From NCBI RefSeq assembly GCF_044373315.1, contig NZ_JBILQK010000095.1, positions 1 to 12,029 on the forward strand: a DNA stretch of 12,029 bases, in the 5' to 3' direction. The translations under genes and the position numbers were made by a program. Positions 1 through 6,611 of this stretch are shown here, piece by piece. The DNA comes from JACDQM01 sp044373315 (lineage in GTDB: Bacteria; Pseudomonadota; Gammaproteobacteria; Burkholderiales; Burkholderiaceae_C). The notes beneath the pieces were generated by a model. That model was not told the DNA's origin, did no database searches, and worked only from the letters and a program-made list of their open reading frames with translations. How positions within the stretch are numbered: the stretch's first letter is position 1; every line of letters starts with the position of its first letter.

Positions 1-593
1 AGATTGCTCATCACGAAGGGGCGCGTCGGCCGCATGCGGCGCGTGTCCGCCTCCATCACTTCCAGATTGGCACCCACATACGGCGCCAGATCGGTCTTGT
101 TGATCACGAACAGATCGCTCTTGGTGATGCCGGGACCACCCTTGCGGGGAATCTTCTCGCCCGCGGCGACGTCGATCACGTAGATCGTCAGATCGGACAA
201 CTCCGGGCTGAAGGTAGCCGCCAGGTTGTCGCCACCGGATTCGATGAAGACGATGTCGGCATTCGGGTAGAGCTTCAGCATGCGGTCCACCGCCTCGAGA
301 TTGATCGAGGCGTCCTCACGGATCGCGGTATGCGGGCAGCCACCCGTCTCCACACCCATGATGCGTTCCGGCTCCAGCGCGCCGGCCACGGTCAGCAGGC
401 GCTGGTCTTCCTTGGTGTAGATGTCGTTGGTGACCACCACCAAGTCATAGCGCTCGCGCAGGGCTTTGCACAGCACCTCGACCAGGGTGGTCTTGCCCGA
501 TCCGACCGGGCCGCCGACACCCACTCGCAGGGGGGGCAGGCGCTTGCTCCGGCCGGGGATGTTGTGCAGGGAACTGCTGGTGGTGGCGCTCAT
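1..593 (-). CDS. ureG: UreG, urease accessory GTPase (3' end beyond the window)
   Basis: UreG is a SIMIBI-class GTPase of the cytoplasm. It works with UreD, UreF and UreE to deliver nickel to apo-urease, using GTP hydrolysis. Translating the minus strand from the ATG at 593 gives 197 codons with no stop, running off the left edge. Visible landmarks are the Walker A loop GGPVGSGKTT (about residues 27-36), the nickel-binding Cys-Pro-His in GGCPHTAIRED (C86, H88), the switch-like ESGGDNL (118-124) and the NKTD guanine-specificity motif (165-168). UreG is usually about 205-215 residues, so only the last dozen or so are missing. No good Shine-Dalgarno sequence lies before the ATG. ureG normally follows ureF in an operon, but here a divergent acetyltransferase gene begins 6 bp upstream, so ureG must be transcribed from a promoter inside that gene. 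The family assignment is secure. Confidence 0.96.
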   Translation of the reverse strand, partial: MSATTSSSLHNIPGRSKRLPPLRVGVGGPVGSGKTTLVEVLCKALRERYDLVVVTNDIYTKEDQRLLTVAGALEPERIMGVETGGCPHTAIREDASINLEAVDRMLKLYPNADIVFIESGGDNLAATFSPELSDLTIYVIDVAAGEKIPRKGGPGITKSDLFVINKTDLAPYVGANLEVMEADTRRMRPTRPFVMSN

Positions 594-599
594 GATGAA

Positions 600-1121
600 A
601 TGGCTTCAGTGATGACGATGATCGAAAACGTAAGCAAGCATAGTGCCACGTCACTCGCGGATGGGGCATCGATACGGCCCGCCCAAGCCGGCGATGCCGG
701 CGCCGTTGCGGCGCTTTACCTGGCGGTGCGGCGCCTGGAGATGGCCTACGCGCCCCTTCAGCACAGCGATGCCGAGGTGCAGCAGTGGCTCAGGGACGTG
801 CTGATCCCGGCCGGGAACTGCTGGCTGCTGGTCAACCGTCAGGGTGACTTGCTGGGCCTGATCAGCGTCAGCGTTGATGTGGGAGGCCGAGCTTGGATCG
901 ATCAGCTGTATCTGAGTGCCGATTCGAGGGGGCGCGGTCTTGGCAGCGCACTGCTGTGGCATGCCTTGGGCTTGCTGCCTCGCCCCGTGCTGCTCTACAC
1001 CTTCGAGCCCAATGTGGGCGCGCAGCGCTTCTATGAGCGCCACGGATTTGCCCTTGTTGCGCGTGGCGACGGGCGCGGCAATGAAGAGGGCTGTCCTGAT
1101 CTGCTGATGCAGCTGGGGTGA
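600..1121 (+). CDS. GNAT family N-acetyltransferase
   Basis: This is a GCN5-related acetyltransferase of about 173 residues, using acetyl-CoA; its acceptor cannot be told from sequence. Motif A is clear: a beta strand IDQLYL, then the pyrophosphate-binding loop SRGRGLGSALL with the R-x-x-G-x-G signature at residues 110-115. Motif B follows as NVGAQRFYERHGF (138-150), where the Tyr is the usual general-acid position. The frame is open far upstream into ureG on the other strand, so the start is uncertain. ATGs at 600, 612 and 618 are in frame and none has a good ribosome binding site; I chose 600 because it is the first that clears ureG. The domain itself begins near residue 24 (SIRPAQAGDAGAV). 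The gene is divergent from ureG with a 6-bp gap. Family is secure, start uncertain. Confidence 0.88.
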   Translation: MASVMTMIENVSKHSATSLADGASIRPAQAGDAGAVAALYLAVRRLEMAYAPLQHSDAEVQQWLRDVLIPAGNCWLLVNRQGDLLGLISVSVDVGGRAWIDQLYLSADSRGRGLGSALLWHALGLLPRPVLLYTFEPNVGAQRFYERHGFALVARGDGRGNEEGCPDLLMQLG

Positions 1122-1388
1122 GACCGCCAGCGCGCCGCAGTGGTGTCGCATCTTCGACAGCAAGTCGCCGCTGCGCTCGAACTGCGGCTTGTTGTGAAGC
1201 TCGTGCGGCAGGCGCTGCACGATGATCGGCCCTGGGTCAGGACATCACGGCGCAGCATCATGAGGCGCCGTCGTTCTTCTTGCCCAGGCTTCGCTCTTGA
1301 TCGCAGCTGTAGGTGCAGGAGGCCGTGACCTCCTGCACCGTGCTTGCTGCCGCCCGGGACACTGGCCCGGACCGAAAAACCGGCTTGC
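1122..1388. other. Intergenic stretch between convergent genes; possible minus-strand coding remnant
   Basis: No complete gene is supported here. On the minus strand, from about 1232 down to 1122, one frame has strongly G/C-ending codons and a natural-looking peptide (starts IIVQRLPHELHNK at about 1226; GTG at 1220), but it runs without a stop into the antisense of the GNAT gene. A TGA closes it just upstream. It may be a fragment of a lost gene; I do not recognise the family. The rest holds the hairpin at 1312-1339. Confidence 0.35.
1312..1339. terminator. Perfect 11-bp inverted repeat, probable bidirectional terminator
   Basis: GGTGCAGGAGG (1312-1322) and CCTCCTGCACC (1329-1339) are exact reverse complements with a 6-nt loop, CCGTGA. 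The stem lies between the ends of two convergent genes, the GNAT gene (ends 1121) and the Ala-rich exported protein gene (ends 1389), where a shared terminator is expected. No T-run follows on either strand, so it is not a canonical intrinsic terminator. It may instead stabilise 3' ends or cooperate with Rho. Confidence 0.5.
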
Positions 1389-1757
1389 TCAGCCCTTGGT
1401 GGGGCTCGCCTCAGGCTTGTCAGCCTTCGTGGCCTTGGGGTTTTCGGCTTTCACCGCAGGCTTGGCGGCGGCATCAGCCTTGGCAGCGGGCTTGGCCGCA
1501 TCCGCCGTAGTTGCAGCCGCCTTGGCGACCGGTGCCGAAGCGCCAGCAGCCACGGCCTTCGGCGCAGTGGTGGGCGCCGCTGTCACTGTTGCCGCTGGGG
1601 CAAGCGGTTTTGCCGGCGTCGCCGCGGTCGCTGCCGCAACAGCCGGTGCCTTTGCCGTGGCCGGCGTGGCCGCAGCAGGGGCGGGGGCCTGGGCCAACAC
1701 AGCGCCAGTCGAGGCAGCAAACAGGGCAGCGATCAGGGAGGTCTTCAGAGCATTCAT
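1389..1757 (-). CDS. Small exported Ala/Pro/Lys-rich protein of unknown function
   Basis: This is a 122-residue protein that I cannot assign to a named family. It starts with a typical Sec signal peptide: MNALK, a hydrophobic core SLIAALFAASTGAV, and a likely signal peptidase I site after Val-Leu-Ala at residue 22. The mature part is low complexity, dominated by Ala with Pro, Thr and Val, and becomes Lys-rich toward the C-terminus with repeated A-K-P-A and A-K-A-D units; no Cys or catalytic motif is present. It should be disordered, basic and periplasmic. The ATG at 1757 is preferred over an in-frame one at 1796 because GGAG stands 8 nt before it and the signal peptide begins there. The plus-strand frame over the same bases is an antisense artefact of the Ala-rich codons. 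It lies about 100 bp downstream of the LysR gene on the same strand. Confidence 0.75.
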   Translation of the reverse strand: MNALKTSLIAALFAASTGAVLAQAPAPAAATPATAKAPAVAAATAATPAKPLAPAATVTAAPTTAPKAVAAGASAPVAKAAATTADAAKPAAKADAAAKPAVKAENPKATKADKPEASPTKG

Positions 1758-1798
1758 CAGGATTTCTCCAAGGGTTGCGAAAGGGTGAGGATTCAACG

Positions 1799-1815
1799 AG
1801 GCGCCAAGAGCGCCT
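1799..1815. terminator. Short inverted repeat after the LysR gene
   Basis: AGGCGC (1799-1804) and GCGCCT (1810-1815) pair around a 5-nt loop, 44 nt past the LysR stop codon and before the Ala-rich gene. It has no T-tract, so it is weak as a terminator. It could equally be an operator or chance in GC-rich DNA. Confidence 0.25.
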
Positions 1816-1858
1816 GTTGACCCCTTCTGCGCGCCGTTGCAATGTCTTACAAGGCGGC

Positions 1859-2740
1859 TCAGGCCTGCTGCTGCGCGAACTCCTGGGCGATGGCCTCTGT
1901 CAGCGGGCCGCGCGCCTCACGCCTGAACAGCAGGCCGACGCTGCGCGTCAGCTCAGGCGACGGCAGCGGTAACACGCGCAGGGTCAGGTCTTGCTCCCAG
2001 CGTGCGCGTCGCAATCGAGGTAGCAGGGCGACGCCCACGCGCTGGCGCACCAGTTCGACCAGCGCCTCGATGGAGTTGAGTTCGAGAAAGTCATGCACTG
2101 GCACCTTGAGCTGGCGAAGCGCGCGTTCCACCAGAGCGCCGGTGCGCTCGCTTCGATCAAAGCGCAGAAACGGTTCCGACTCCAGCAGCCGGCTCAAGCC
2201 GGCCCGGCTGCCGGAGGGTGCCAGCAGCACCAGCGGCTCCTCATACAGCGCCGTCCATCCCAGGCCGGCTGGCGGCCGGCGGCTGTCGCGCACCAGCACT
2301 GCCGCATCCAGCTGACCGGCGGCGACCATGGCGGAGAGTTCGCCGGACTTGGCTGACACCAGCTTCAGCTCCAGGCCAGCATGGCGCTGCTTCAGCGCTA
2401 CCACAGCATGAGCCAGCGGCGCCACCGCGGACACAACCGCGCCGATGCGGTAGGCGCCGCGCAGAGGGTCCACCCGCAGCGCGGCACTGCGCAGTTCTTC
2501 GTGCAGCTCGGCATCCAGCGCCAGCATGCGTTCGGCCCAGGGCAGCAGGGCCTGACCGGCCGCATTGAGCTGGGCTACGCGGCTGCTGCGATCAAACAGT
2601 TCGCGCTTCAGCTCTTGCTCGAGATTGCGCATCTGCAGGCTCACCGCCGCCTGAGTCAGCGAGACCTCGGCGGCGGCCGCGGCGAAGGAGCCCTGGCGCG
2701 CCACGGCGATGAAGCTTTTGAGCGTGCGAAGACTGGGCAT
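1859..2740 (-). CDS. LysR-type transcriptional regulator
   Basis: The product is a 293-residue LysR-type regulator, the usual length. The N-terminal winged helix-turn-helix covers about residues 1-60: LKSFIAVARQGSFAAAAAEV, then the recognition-helix region LTQAAVSLQMRNLE, then LKRELFDR. The rest is the effector-binding domain with two alpha/beta subdomains (from about residue 90), ending with the typical VGVALLPRL element. The gene is divergent from the Bug/TctC gene. In such pairs the LysR protein usually binds the shared intergenic region, represses its own gene and activates its neighbour when the transported compound is present; that role is inference here. The ATG at 2740 begins directly at the DNA-binding domain. 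It has no clear ribosome binding site and stands only 7 bp from the first operator half-site, which fits autoregulation. The effector is unknown. Confidence 0.93.
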   Translation of the reverse strand: MPSLRTLKSFIAVARQGSFAAAAAEVSLTQAAVSLQMRNLEQELKRELFDRSSRVAQLNAAGQALLPWAERMLALDAELHEELRSAALRVDPLRGAYRIGAVVSAVAPLAHAVVALKQRHAGLELKLVSAKSGELSAMVAAGQLDAAVLVRDSRRPPAGLGWTALYEEPLVLLAPSGSRAGLSRLLESEPFLRFDRSERTGALVERALRQLKVPVHDFLELNSIEALVELVRQRVGVALLPRLRRARWEQDLTLRVLPLPSPELTRSVGLLFRREARGPLTEAIAQEFAQQQA

Positions 2741-2747
2741 GGCAAGG

Positions 2748-2788
2748 TTTTCTTGTGGCTAAGAAAAGAATTATTAGCTTTTCTTGTG
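2748..2788. promoter_or_regulatory. Probable LysR operator in the divergent intergenic region
   Basis: Three copies of one 7-bp half-site lie in the 98 bp between the LysR start and the Bug start. TTTTCTT at 2748-2754 faces AAGAAAA at 2761-2767, a perfect inverted repeat with a 6-bp spacer and a T-N11-A arrangement (T2750, A2762). A third, direct copy is at 2779-2785. The first and third are part of a 10-bp direct repeat, TTTTCTTGTG (2748-2757 and 2779-2788), 31 bp or about three helical turns apart. The sequence is AT-rich in a GC-rich region. A strong dyad plus a secondary half-site on the same DNA face is the classical LysR-family layout (recognition and activation sites). Confidence 0.7.
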
Positions 2789-2838
2789 CTGGATGCCGGA
2801 CCACAATCGACCGCAAGCAAATGCAAGGAGTGCTGACG

Positions 2839-3822
2839 ATGACTTCCCGAGCTGGTGTGCTGAAACTGCTGAGTCTGGCGCTGGGCCTCGCGCTGACGGC
2901 GCCGCTGGCGCAGGCGCAGGACTATCCGACGCGCCCCATCCGCCTGGTCGTGCCCTTCCCGGCCGGTGGCGCTACCGATCTGCTGGCCCGCGCGATCTCG
3001 CAGAAGCTCTCAGCCCAGCTGGGTCAGCAGGTGGTGGTGGACAACAAGGCCGGCGCCGGCGGATCGCTGGGTTCGTCCGAAGCGGCCAAGGCGGCGCCGG
3101 ACGGCTACACGCTGCTGATCGCCACCAGCAGCACGCACTCGATCGGCCCGCATCTGAACGCCAAGCTCAGCTACAAGGTCGAACAAGACTTCACGCCGGT
3201 GGCGCATGTGGCCAACGCGGCCAATGTGGTGCTGGTGCCGCCCAGCCTGCCGGTCAAGGACATCCGCGAGCTGATCGCCCTGGCCAAGAGCAAGCCGGGC
3301 CAGCTGAACTACGCCTCCAGCGGCAACGGCACCATCGTCCACCTGACCAGTGAGTCGTTCAAGAGCCAGGCCGGGGTGTTTATCACCCACATCCCGTATC
3401 GCGGCACGGCCCTGGCGATTCCAGACCTTGTGGCCGGCAATGTGCAGATGCTGTTCGACAGCATCGTCTCGGGCATGCCGCACGTGAAAGACGGCCGCCT
3501 CAAGGCCCTGGCCGTCACCGGCAAGGCGCGCTCGCCGCTGGCGCCCGAGCTGCCGACGGTCAGCGAATCCGGCCTGCCGGGCTTCGAGTCGGTCACCTGG
3601 TTCGGCATCTACGCGCCCAAGGGCCTGGCGCCGGCCCTGGTGGCGCGGCTCAACAACGAGTTCAACACGGCGCTGAAGTCGGCCGAGGTGCGCGAGCGCC
3701 TCGCGCGCCTGGGCGCCGAGCCGGTCAGCGATGCCAGCCCGGCCCAGTTCGCCGCCATGGTCAAGGCCGACAGCGAGCGCTGGGGCCGCCTGATCCGCGA
3801 ACGCAAGATCACTGTGGAGTAA
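2839..3822 (+). CDS. Bug/TctC-family periplasmic substrate-binding protein
   Basis: This is a 327-residue extracytoplasmic binding protein of the tripartite tricarboxylate transporter (TTT) family, called Bug in Bordetella, where the family is greatly expanded. Members bind carboxylated compounds, amides or amino-acid derivatives. Residues 1-26 form a signal peptide with cleavage after Ala-Gln-Ala. The mature N-terminus YPTRPIRLVVPFPAGGATD is the family hallmark, followed by VVVDNKAGAGGSLGS, DGYTLL, THIPYRG, KALAVTG and LPTVSESGLPGFE, all in the usual order. The ATG at 2839 is preferred over earlier in-frame starts because GGAG (2827-2830) lies 8 nt before it and the signal peptide begins there. 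No TctA/TctB membrane genes are in the window, as is common for orphan Bug proteins. It overlaps the next gene's translation signals, so the two are probably one unit. The ligand cannot be told from sequence. Confidence 0.95.
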   Translation: MTSRAGVLKLLSLALGLALTAPLAQAQDYPTRPIRLVVPFPAGGATDLLARAISQKLSAQLGQQVVVDNKAGAGGSLGSSEAAKAAPDGYTLLIATSSTHSIGPHLNAKLSYKVEQDFTPVAHVANAANVVLVPPSLPVKDIRELIALAKSKPGQLNYASSGNGTIVHLTSESFKSQAGVFITHIPYRGTALAIPDLVAGNVQMLFDSIVSGMPHVKDGRLKALAVTGKARSPLAPELPTVSESGLPGFESVTWFGIYAPKGLAPALVARLNNEFNTALKSAEVRERLARLGAEPVSDASPAQFAAMVKADSERWGRLIRERKITVE

Positions 3823-3828
3823 ATGGTC

Positions 3829-5457
3829 ATGACACAACAAGCCTTCAACTGGAACCAGGGCTACGCCAGCCAGCGCAGCCCGGTGTTCGCCCGCAACATC
3901 GTCTCGACCTCACACCCGCTGGCCGCGCAGGCCGGTCTGCGCATCCTGGCGCAGGGCGGCAATGCGGTGGACGCCGCCATCGCCACCGCCGCGGCGATGA
4001 CCCTGGTCGAGCCCTGCAGCAACGGCCTGGGCTCGGACGCCTTCGCCATCCTGTGGGACGGCAAGGAGTTGCACGGTCTGAACGCCTCCGGCAATGCGCC
4101 GCAGGCCTGGACGCCCGAGTACTTCCACCGCAAGTACGGCGCCGACAGCAAGAGCCTGCCCAAGCGCGGCTGGGATGCGGTGACGGTGCCCGGCGCCGTG
4201 GCCGGCTGGGTGGCGATGAGCGAGCGCTTCGGCAAGCTGCCCTTTGCCGATCTGATGGCGCCGGCCATCGAGATCGCCGAGCGCGGCTATGCCGTGCCGG
4301 TGATCGTGCAGAGCAAATGGGCGATGGCAGCGGCCGTGTCGGACCTGACCTCGCAGCCCGGCTTCGCCGAGGCCTTCCTGCCGCGCGGGCGCGCACCGGC
4401 CGTGGGTGAGTTGTTCAAGTTTCCGCAGGCGGCACGCACGCTCAAACGGATCGCCGAGACCCGCGGCCAGGCTTTCTACCAGGGCGAGATCGCCGCTGCG
4501 GTGGAAGCCTTCGCCAAGCAGACCGGCGGCTCGATGACAGCGGCTGACTTCGCGGCCTACAAGCCCGAATGGGTCAAGCCGATCGCGCAGGACTATGCCG
4601 GCCACACGCTGCACGAGATCCCGCCCAACGGCCAGGGCATCGCGGCGCTGATGGCGCTGGGCATCCTGAAGCACTTTGATCTGGCTTCGCTGCCGGTGGA
4701 CAGCACCGCCTCGCAGCATCTGCAGATCGAGGCGATGAAGCTGGCCTTTGCCGACGTCTACCGCTATGTCTCCGACCCGGTCAGCATGACGTTGAGCAGC
4801 GAGCAGATGCTGGACCCGGCCTATCTGGCGGAGCGCGCCAAGCTGATCGACATGGGCCGCGCGCAGGACTTCAAGGCCGGCAATCCGGTCAAGGGTGGCA
4901 CCATCTACCTGACCACCGCGGACGAGAGCGGCATGATGGTCAGCTTCATCCAGAGCAACTACATGGGCTTCGGCTCCGGGCTGGTGGTGCCGGGCTACGG
5001 CGTCTCGCTGCAGAACCGCGGCCATTGCTTCACGCTGGAAGAGGGCCATGCCAACCAGGTGGCGCCGGGCAAGCGGCCCTTCCACACCATCATTCCGGCC
5101 TTCCTCACCAAGGACGGCCAGCCGGTGATGAGCTACGGCGTGATGGGCGGCAATATGCAGCCGCAAGGCCATATGCAGACCCTGGTGCGCATGCTGGACT
5201 ACGGCCAGAACCCACAGGCCGCCTGCGACGCGCCGCGCTGGCGCTTCAACGAGGGCCTGTCGATCAATGTCGAGGCCAGCATGCGGCCCGACACCATCGA
5301 CGGCCTGCGTGCATTGGGCCATCAGATTGGCGACATCCACGACAGCTACCAGGACTTCGGCGCCGGCCAGTTCATCTGGCGTCTGGGCAATCCGAGCGAG
5401 GAGGGCTATGTGGCCGCCAGCGACCCGCGCCGCGACGGCGCGGCCGTCGGCTACTGA
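3829..5457 (+). CDS. Gamma-glutamyltransferase-family Ntn hydrolase
   Basis: This 542-residue protein belongs to the gamma-glutamyltransferase (GGT) family. These are made as one chain and cut themselves before a Thr that becomes the nucleophile. That Thr is T358 in KGGTIYLTTADESG, with the downstream QNRGHCF, APGKRPFHTIIP and the Gly-Gly pair of GVMGGNMQPQGH (G440-G441). The N-terminal half has VSTSHPLAAQAG and GGNAVDAAIAT. No signal peptide is seen, so it should be cytoplasmic, unlike classical periplasmic GGT. The E. coli-type R-E-x-A-P substrate-binding signature reads S-G-N-A-P here (residues 87-91), so true gamma-glutamyl transfer is doubtful and another amide may be the substrate. ATG 3829 is preferred over 3823: GGAG (3816-3819), inside the end of the Bug gene, lies 9 nt from 3829 but only 3 nt from 3823. 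Likely co-translated with the Bug gene. Confidence 0.93.
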   Translation: MTQQAFNWNQGYASQRSPVFARNIVSTSHPLAAQAGLRILAQGGNAVDAAIATAAAMTLVEPCSNGLGSDAFAILWDGKELHGLNASGNAPQAWTPEYFHRKYGADSKSLPKRGWDAVTVPGAVAGWVAMSERFGKLPFADLMAPAIEIAERGYAVPVIVQSKWAMAAAVSDLTSQPGFAEAFLPRGRAPAVGELFKFPQAARTLKRIAETRGQAFYQGEIAAAVEAFAKQTGGSMTAADFAAYKPEWVKPIAQDYAGHTLHEIPPNGQGIAALMALGILKHFDLASLPVDSTASQHLQIEAMKLAFADVYRYVSDPVSMTLSSEQMLDPAYLAERAKLIDMGRAQDFKAGNPVKGGTIYLTTADESGMMVSFIQSNYMGFGSGLVVPGYGVSLQNRGHCFTLEEGHANQVAPGKRPFHTIIPAFLTKDGQPVMSYGVMGGNMQPQGHMQTLVRMLDYGQNPQAACDAPRWRFNEGLSINVEASMRPDTIDGLRALGHQIGDIHDSYQDFGAGQFIWRLGNPSEEGYVAASDPRRDGAAVGY

Positions 5458-5524
5458 ACGACGGCGAGACCCTGTCAGGCCTGACACTATGAGGGCGAAC
5501 TCAGCGCTGCTACGGTTCGCTCCC

Positions 5525-6397
5525 ATGAGCTTGCTGCAGTCGCTGTCCCTGGGTTGGCAGACCGACCTGATCTTTCCGCGCTTCGAGGGCCTGGTGCTGG
5601 AGCGATCGGATTGCGTGGTCGTGCGCACACCGTCCAACCCGCTGTTCTACTGGGGCAACTGCCTGATCCTGCCCCAAGTGCCGGCCGATGCCGAGCTGGC
5701 GTACTGGCTGCAGCGCTTCGATGAAGAGGTGGGCTGCCACACGCGAGAATCCGGCCATGTGGCGATCGGCTTCGATGCGTCCGCGCCCTTCGAGCCCTTG
5801 CAGTCCTGGCAGGCGGCCGGCTTCCAGCTGTTCGCCACCTCGCAGCTGGAGCTGCAGGCGCACCTGCCGCGCCCGCTGGCGGCTGAGTTGCCGAGTGCCT
5901 ACTTCCGCTTCGCGCCGCTGGACCTGAGCCAGCCACGCCAGCTGGATGCGGCGGTCGAGCTGCAGTGCGACAGTGACGACGGGCAGCACGAGCCCGAGCA
6001 TTTCCGGCTGCACCGCCAGCGCCAGATGCAGCGCTACGCCGCGATGCAGGCGGCTGGGCTGGGCCACTGGTTCGGCATCTGGCGCGGTACCCAGCTGGTG
6101 GCGGACTGCGGCCTGTTCCGCGATGGCAGGCTGGGCCGCTTCCAGCACGTAGGCACCCATCCGGACTGGCGCCGCCGCGGCCTGTGCACCGCACTGGTCG
6201 AGCAAGTCAGCGCCTATGGCTTTGGCAGCATGGGCCTGGACCGCATCATCATGTGTGCCGATCCGCAGGATGTAGCGATCGGCATCTATGAGTCCATCGG
6301 CTACCAGCGGCGCAGCCATTGCTGGGGCGCACAGCGGCCACCACCGCGCGATCTGCAGCCGCAACAGCGCGTGCAGGCTTGTTCATCGTCGACCTAG
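5525..6397 (+). CDS. GNAT family N-acetyltransferase (long form)
   Basis: This is a protein of about 290 residues with a C-terminal GNAT domain. The acetyl-CoA loop is RFQHVGTHPDWRRRGLCTAL, with the usual final Gly/Ala of Q/R-x-x-G-x-G/A replaced by Cys. It is followed by RIIMCADPQDVAIGIYESIGY, the motif B region. The N-terminal ~120 residues (WQTDLIFPRFEG, NPLFYWGNCLILP, FDEEVG) resemble the front half of long GNAT proteins and may be a degenerate second GNAT fold. The acceptor is unknown. The frame is open back into the end of the GGT gene. ATG 5525 begins where similarity to the family would start, but has no ribosome binding site; ATG 5489 has an AGG 8 nt upstream and would add 12 residues. 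It follows the GGT gene by 67 bp on the same strand and could be the last gene of that unit. Confidence 0.85.
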   Translation: MSLLQSLSLGWQTDLIFPRFEGLVLERSDCVVVRTPSNPLFYWGNCLILPQVPADAELAYWLQRFDEEVGCHTRESGHVAIGFDASAPFEPLQSWQAAGFQLFATSQLELQAHLPRPLAAELPSAYFRFAPLDLSQPRQLDAAVELQCDSDDGQHEPEHFRLHRQRQMQRYAAMQAAGLGHWFGIWRGTQLVADCGLFRDGRLGRFQHVGTHPDWRRRGLCTALVEQVSAYGFGSMGLDRIIMCADPQDVAIGIYESIGYQRRSHCWGAQRPPPRDLQPQQRVQACSSST

Positions 6398-6517
6398 TCG
6401 CTACGATGGCATCCAGATTTCAATCCAGCCCATGACCAAGCTTCTCGACCGCACCAGACCCCGCGCACCCCGTGCCGCGTGGGCTTGCGCTCGCGCTCAT
6501 GTGGCTGTGCGCGTGTC

Positions 6518-6553
6518 GGTCTGACGCGCCGCCTCAGGCCCACCGCCTTTTTT
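6518..6553 (+). terminator. Candidate intrinsic terminator
   Basis: GGTCTGA (6518-6524) can pair with TCAGGCC (6534-6540) as 7 bp with one G-U wobble and a 9-nt loop. Seven nucleotides later there is a run of six T (6548-6553), the only long T-run nearby. It lies between the GNAT gene ending at 6397 and the MFS gene starting at 6612. The 7-nt gap between stem and T-run is longer than ideal, so the call is tentative. Confidence 0.35.
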
Positions 6554-6611
6554 CGTATGCATCGGACCTGACCCCACAAGGGTGAGGTGCCGCCTCTTGG
6601 AGTTCCCGCCT

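Noticed and set aside
1297..1788. Plus-strand frame that looks like a hydrophobic, Ala/Val/Gly-rich membrane protein
   Set aside because: It is the antisense reading of the Ala-rich exported protein gene; GCC/GGC complementarity creates the hydrophobic look. The minus-strand gene has a ribosome binding site and a signal peptide.
3910..5637. 575-codon open frame on the minus strand
   Set aside because: It is antisense to the well-supported GGT-family gene, has no recognisable domain and a His/Arg/Ala-rich composition typical of shadow frames in GC-rich DNA.
6472..6585. 37-residue GTG-started frame with a lipobox-like LCAC, a possible small lipoprotein
   Set aside because: No ribosome binding site, and it overlaps the candidate terminator and T-run at 6518-6553. 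Too short and unsupported to call.
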